From Cordia subcordata (Eukaryota > Streptophyta > Magnoliopsida > Boraginales > Cordiaceae), in contig JAPTOF010000006.1 in NCBI GenBank assembly GCA_028554755.1, positions 1,358,501 through 1,422,500 of the forward strand: a stretch of 64,000 nt of DNA, in the 5' to 3' direction. Each line of letters opens with the position of its first letter. The first letter of the stretch is position 1. Positions 62,207 to 64,000 of the stretch are shown here, in pieces. The notes under the pieces were generated by a model, which saw only the letters and a program-made list of their open reading frames with translations, had not been told where the DNA came from and did not search any database. The position numbers and the translations under genes were made by a program.

Positions 62207-63507
62207 ATGGTTGCTGAAGAAACTAAGAAGGTGGAGACCACTCATGATGAGTCGTCGACCACTCCTGAGGCTCCACCACCAGCTCCTCCTGCTGCAGCTG
62301 AACCGGCCGCGGATCCGCCCAAAGATGTGGTGGAGGAGAAGGACAAGTCTGTAGTTCCTGCTCCCCAAGACAAACCTGATGAGTCAAAAGCTCTTGCTGT
62401 AGTCGAAAGTAATGTTTCTACTTTTTTTCTTTTCTTTTTTTTGTTTTTCCTTCGCATCAACTCTGTTTCTCTTTATTGGCTTATGTATATGTTTAGGTTC
62501 ATTATTCATGTTAGATCATTTTGATGATGTTTTGCTTTCTGGAAAGGCTGGAAAAAGAAGCTGGAATATTTGACCTGTTGTGTATTGTTTTCTTGATTCT
62601 GGAAACTATTTAGTGATTATTAATGTCAAAATAGAAAAGAAAAAGCTGGACTGATAATTTTGACACTGTATCAAATAAAGGGTGTCTCATGTCTAGTTTT
62701 ATATGTTTAAACCTGGAATCATAGTTTGCTTACTATTGTTCTTCGATTGCTTGAACATGTGGCAGAGCCATCAGAAGCTGCTGAAGAGAAAAAAGGGGAG
62801 GGCTCTGTTAATAGAGGTAATCCAGATTGGATCTTGTTCATCTTTCTGTTTTCTGTTGCTTAAACCGTGGATGTGGTAACGAAGAAAATGTATGAATTTC
62901 ACTGAATCGTCTCCAGATGCGGTGCTTGCTCGAATAGCAACGGAGAAGAGGCTGTCACTAATCAAAGCTTGGGAAGAAAGTGAAAAATCGAAAGCTGAAA
63001 ACAAGTGAGCTCTCTTTTTCAAGCTCGAGGTTTCAATATAGGAGCGCTAAACACACACGTATATATGATCCCCATTTTTCTGTTGGGGATTATGCTAATT
63101 ACTTCAATCTGCAAATAATGTCAGGGCTCAGAAAAAGATTTCGGACATTGGAGCATGGGAGAACAGCAAGAAAGCAGCTATAGAGGCCGAGCTCAAAAAG
63201 ATTGAGGTAAAGAGTCATCCTCCATCTTTGTCCATAAAAGCTATAAGATTGTAAAGAACATCTTCATGATGCTATGAGTTTGTTTTGACATTTCATATGG
63301 ATGGATATGTAGGAGGACCTGGAGAAAAAGAAGGCAGAATACATAGAGAAAATGAAAAACAAGATTGCTTTCATTCACAAGTCAGCAGAAGAAAAGAGAG
63401 CTAACATTGAAGCCAAAAAGGGAGAAGACCTCCTCAAAGCAGAGGAGATGGCGGCCAAGTACCGCGCCACAGGAACTGCTCCAAAGAAACTCCTCGGGTG
63501 TTTTTGA
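62207..63507 (+). CDS. REM1: remorin, group 1 (5 exons, 205 aa)
   Basis: Remorins are plant plasma-membrane nanodomain proteins involved in plasmodesmal transport, immunity and symbiosis. Exons: 62207-62408, 62766-62816, 62917-63004, 63125-63206 and 63313-63507; all GT-AG, 206 codons with stop. Residues ~1-95 are disordered and rich in Pro, Ala and Glu (PEAPPPAPPAAAEPAADPP). This is the Remorin_N part typical of group 1. The C-terminal remorin domain is a coiled coil starting at VLARIATEKRLSLIKAWEES and running through SDIGAWENSKKAAIEAELKK to EEMAAKYRATGTAPKK. The end, LLGCF, carries the Cys-containing membrane anchor (RemCA, S-acylation site). Length is normal for group 1b (REM1.2/REM1.3-like). 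Confidence 0.97.
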
Positions 63508-64000
63508 TGCTGAATTCTCAGGTCTGATCTGTAATTGTTGAAGCTGGACCGTGAATCTTCAGTTGTGGAAATTCCTTTATTGTTTAGTTGTATTGTGTGC
63601 TATTGTGGTGTAAAATTTAACTCTATTGTGTCATATGTGCATAGTGATGTACTATTGTGTGTACATACCAAATGGTAGAGAAGATTTGATTGCATTTGTA
63701 AGAAACAAGTTGAATAGATTCTTACATGTACCTATTTTGTATTTGTTGAGCTAAACTGAGTTCATTATATTACTAAATAATCGCCGTAGACAAGAACAAG
63801 CGGAAACACAGTTTCGTCCCAAGCTGTGCGGATTCTGTCTCTCATGGTGGATGAGACAAGGGCATAGGGCCCTAAATCAGATGAATTGACAGGATCTGAA
63901 CTCATAACTGCAGAAAGTATTTCGGTACTTTAGAGAAGTATTATGCCTAGTCCTACCAAGAATGTCATCAGTGCTGTTTTTGGCTGTAGAAGAAGGAACA
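63508..64000. other. remorin 3' flank
   Basis: About 63508-63770 should be the remorin 3' UTR, with TTGT-rich and ATTGTGT-repeated phrases. Beyond this no gene is visible before the window ends. Confidence 0.5.

Overview
This window is AT-rich nuclear DNA from a flowering plant, most likely a eudicot. The evidence is intron-split genes with GT-AG junctions, plant-specific families (remorin, LTI65/CAP160, a pollen-type ADF, a P-class PPR protein, a plant JmjC/RING protein), a nuclear tRNA-Asn, many MITE-sized transposons and long (AT)n tracts. There are no operons. Genes lie on both strands, separated by 0.5-6 kb of repeat-rich sequence.

Layout from left to right: a complete beta-tubulin gene (minus, 3 exons, 446 aa). 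Then about 6 kb of transposon-rich spacer. A five-knuckle CCHC zinc protein like ZCCHC9 (plus, 5 exons, 258 aa). An actin-depolymerizing factor of the ADF7/ADF10 type (plus, first coding exon only ATG). A nested repeat block. A CAP10/Rumi-type O-glycosyltransferase (minus, 6 exons, 522 aa). A short HMA-like protein without the metal-binding CxxC (plus, 94 aa). An intronless mitochondrial-type PPR protein (minus, 496 aa) with a threefold ~355-bp tandem repeat upstream. A MULE-like foldback element with a perfect 9-bp target duplication. A large JmjC/RING gene of the JMJ24/JMJ25 (KDM3-like) group (plus, at least 14 exons). A coiled-coil reading frame that can be spliced in frame onto it. An LTI65/RD29B-like stress protein (minus, 4 exons, 615 aa) with an ABRE cluster in its promoter. 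tRNA-Asn(GTT). A cytochrome b561 ascorbate ferrireductase (plus, 4 exons, 229 aa) whose introns carry a hAT-like element, a Tourist-like element and a long-armed hairpin MITE. Finally a group-1 remorin (plus, 5 exons, 205 aa).

The genes do not form a pathway. Several have cytoskeletal, membrane or stress roles (tubulin, ADF, remorin, cytochrome b561, LTI65), but this looks like ordinary plant gene order. All exon boundaries were worked out by hand from reading frame, splice consensus and family knowledge; every gene model given closes in frame.

The most interesting observation is the JmjC gene. Two of its three expected Fe(II) ligands are replaced (HxD reads HCA, and the distal His reads Tyr), so it is probably a demethylase-dead protein that keeps its RING-like zinc module. 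Its 3' end allows two in-frame endings, one of which would fuse a ~250-residue coiled-coil domain. No phage-like, CRISPR or other exotic system is visible.
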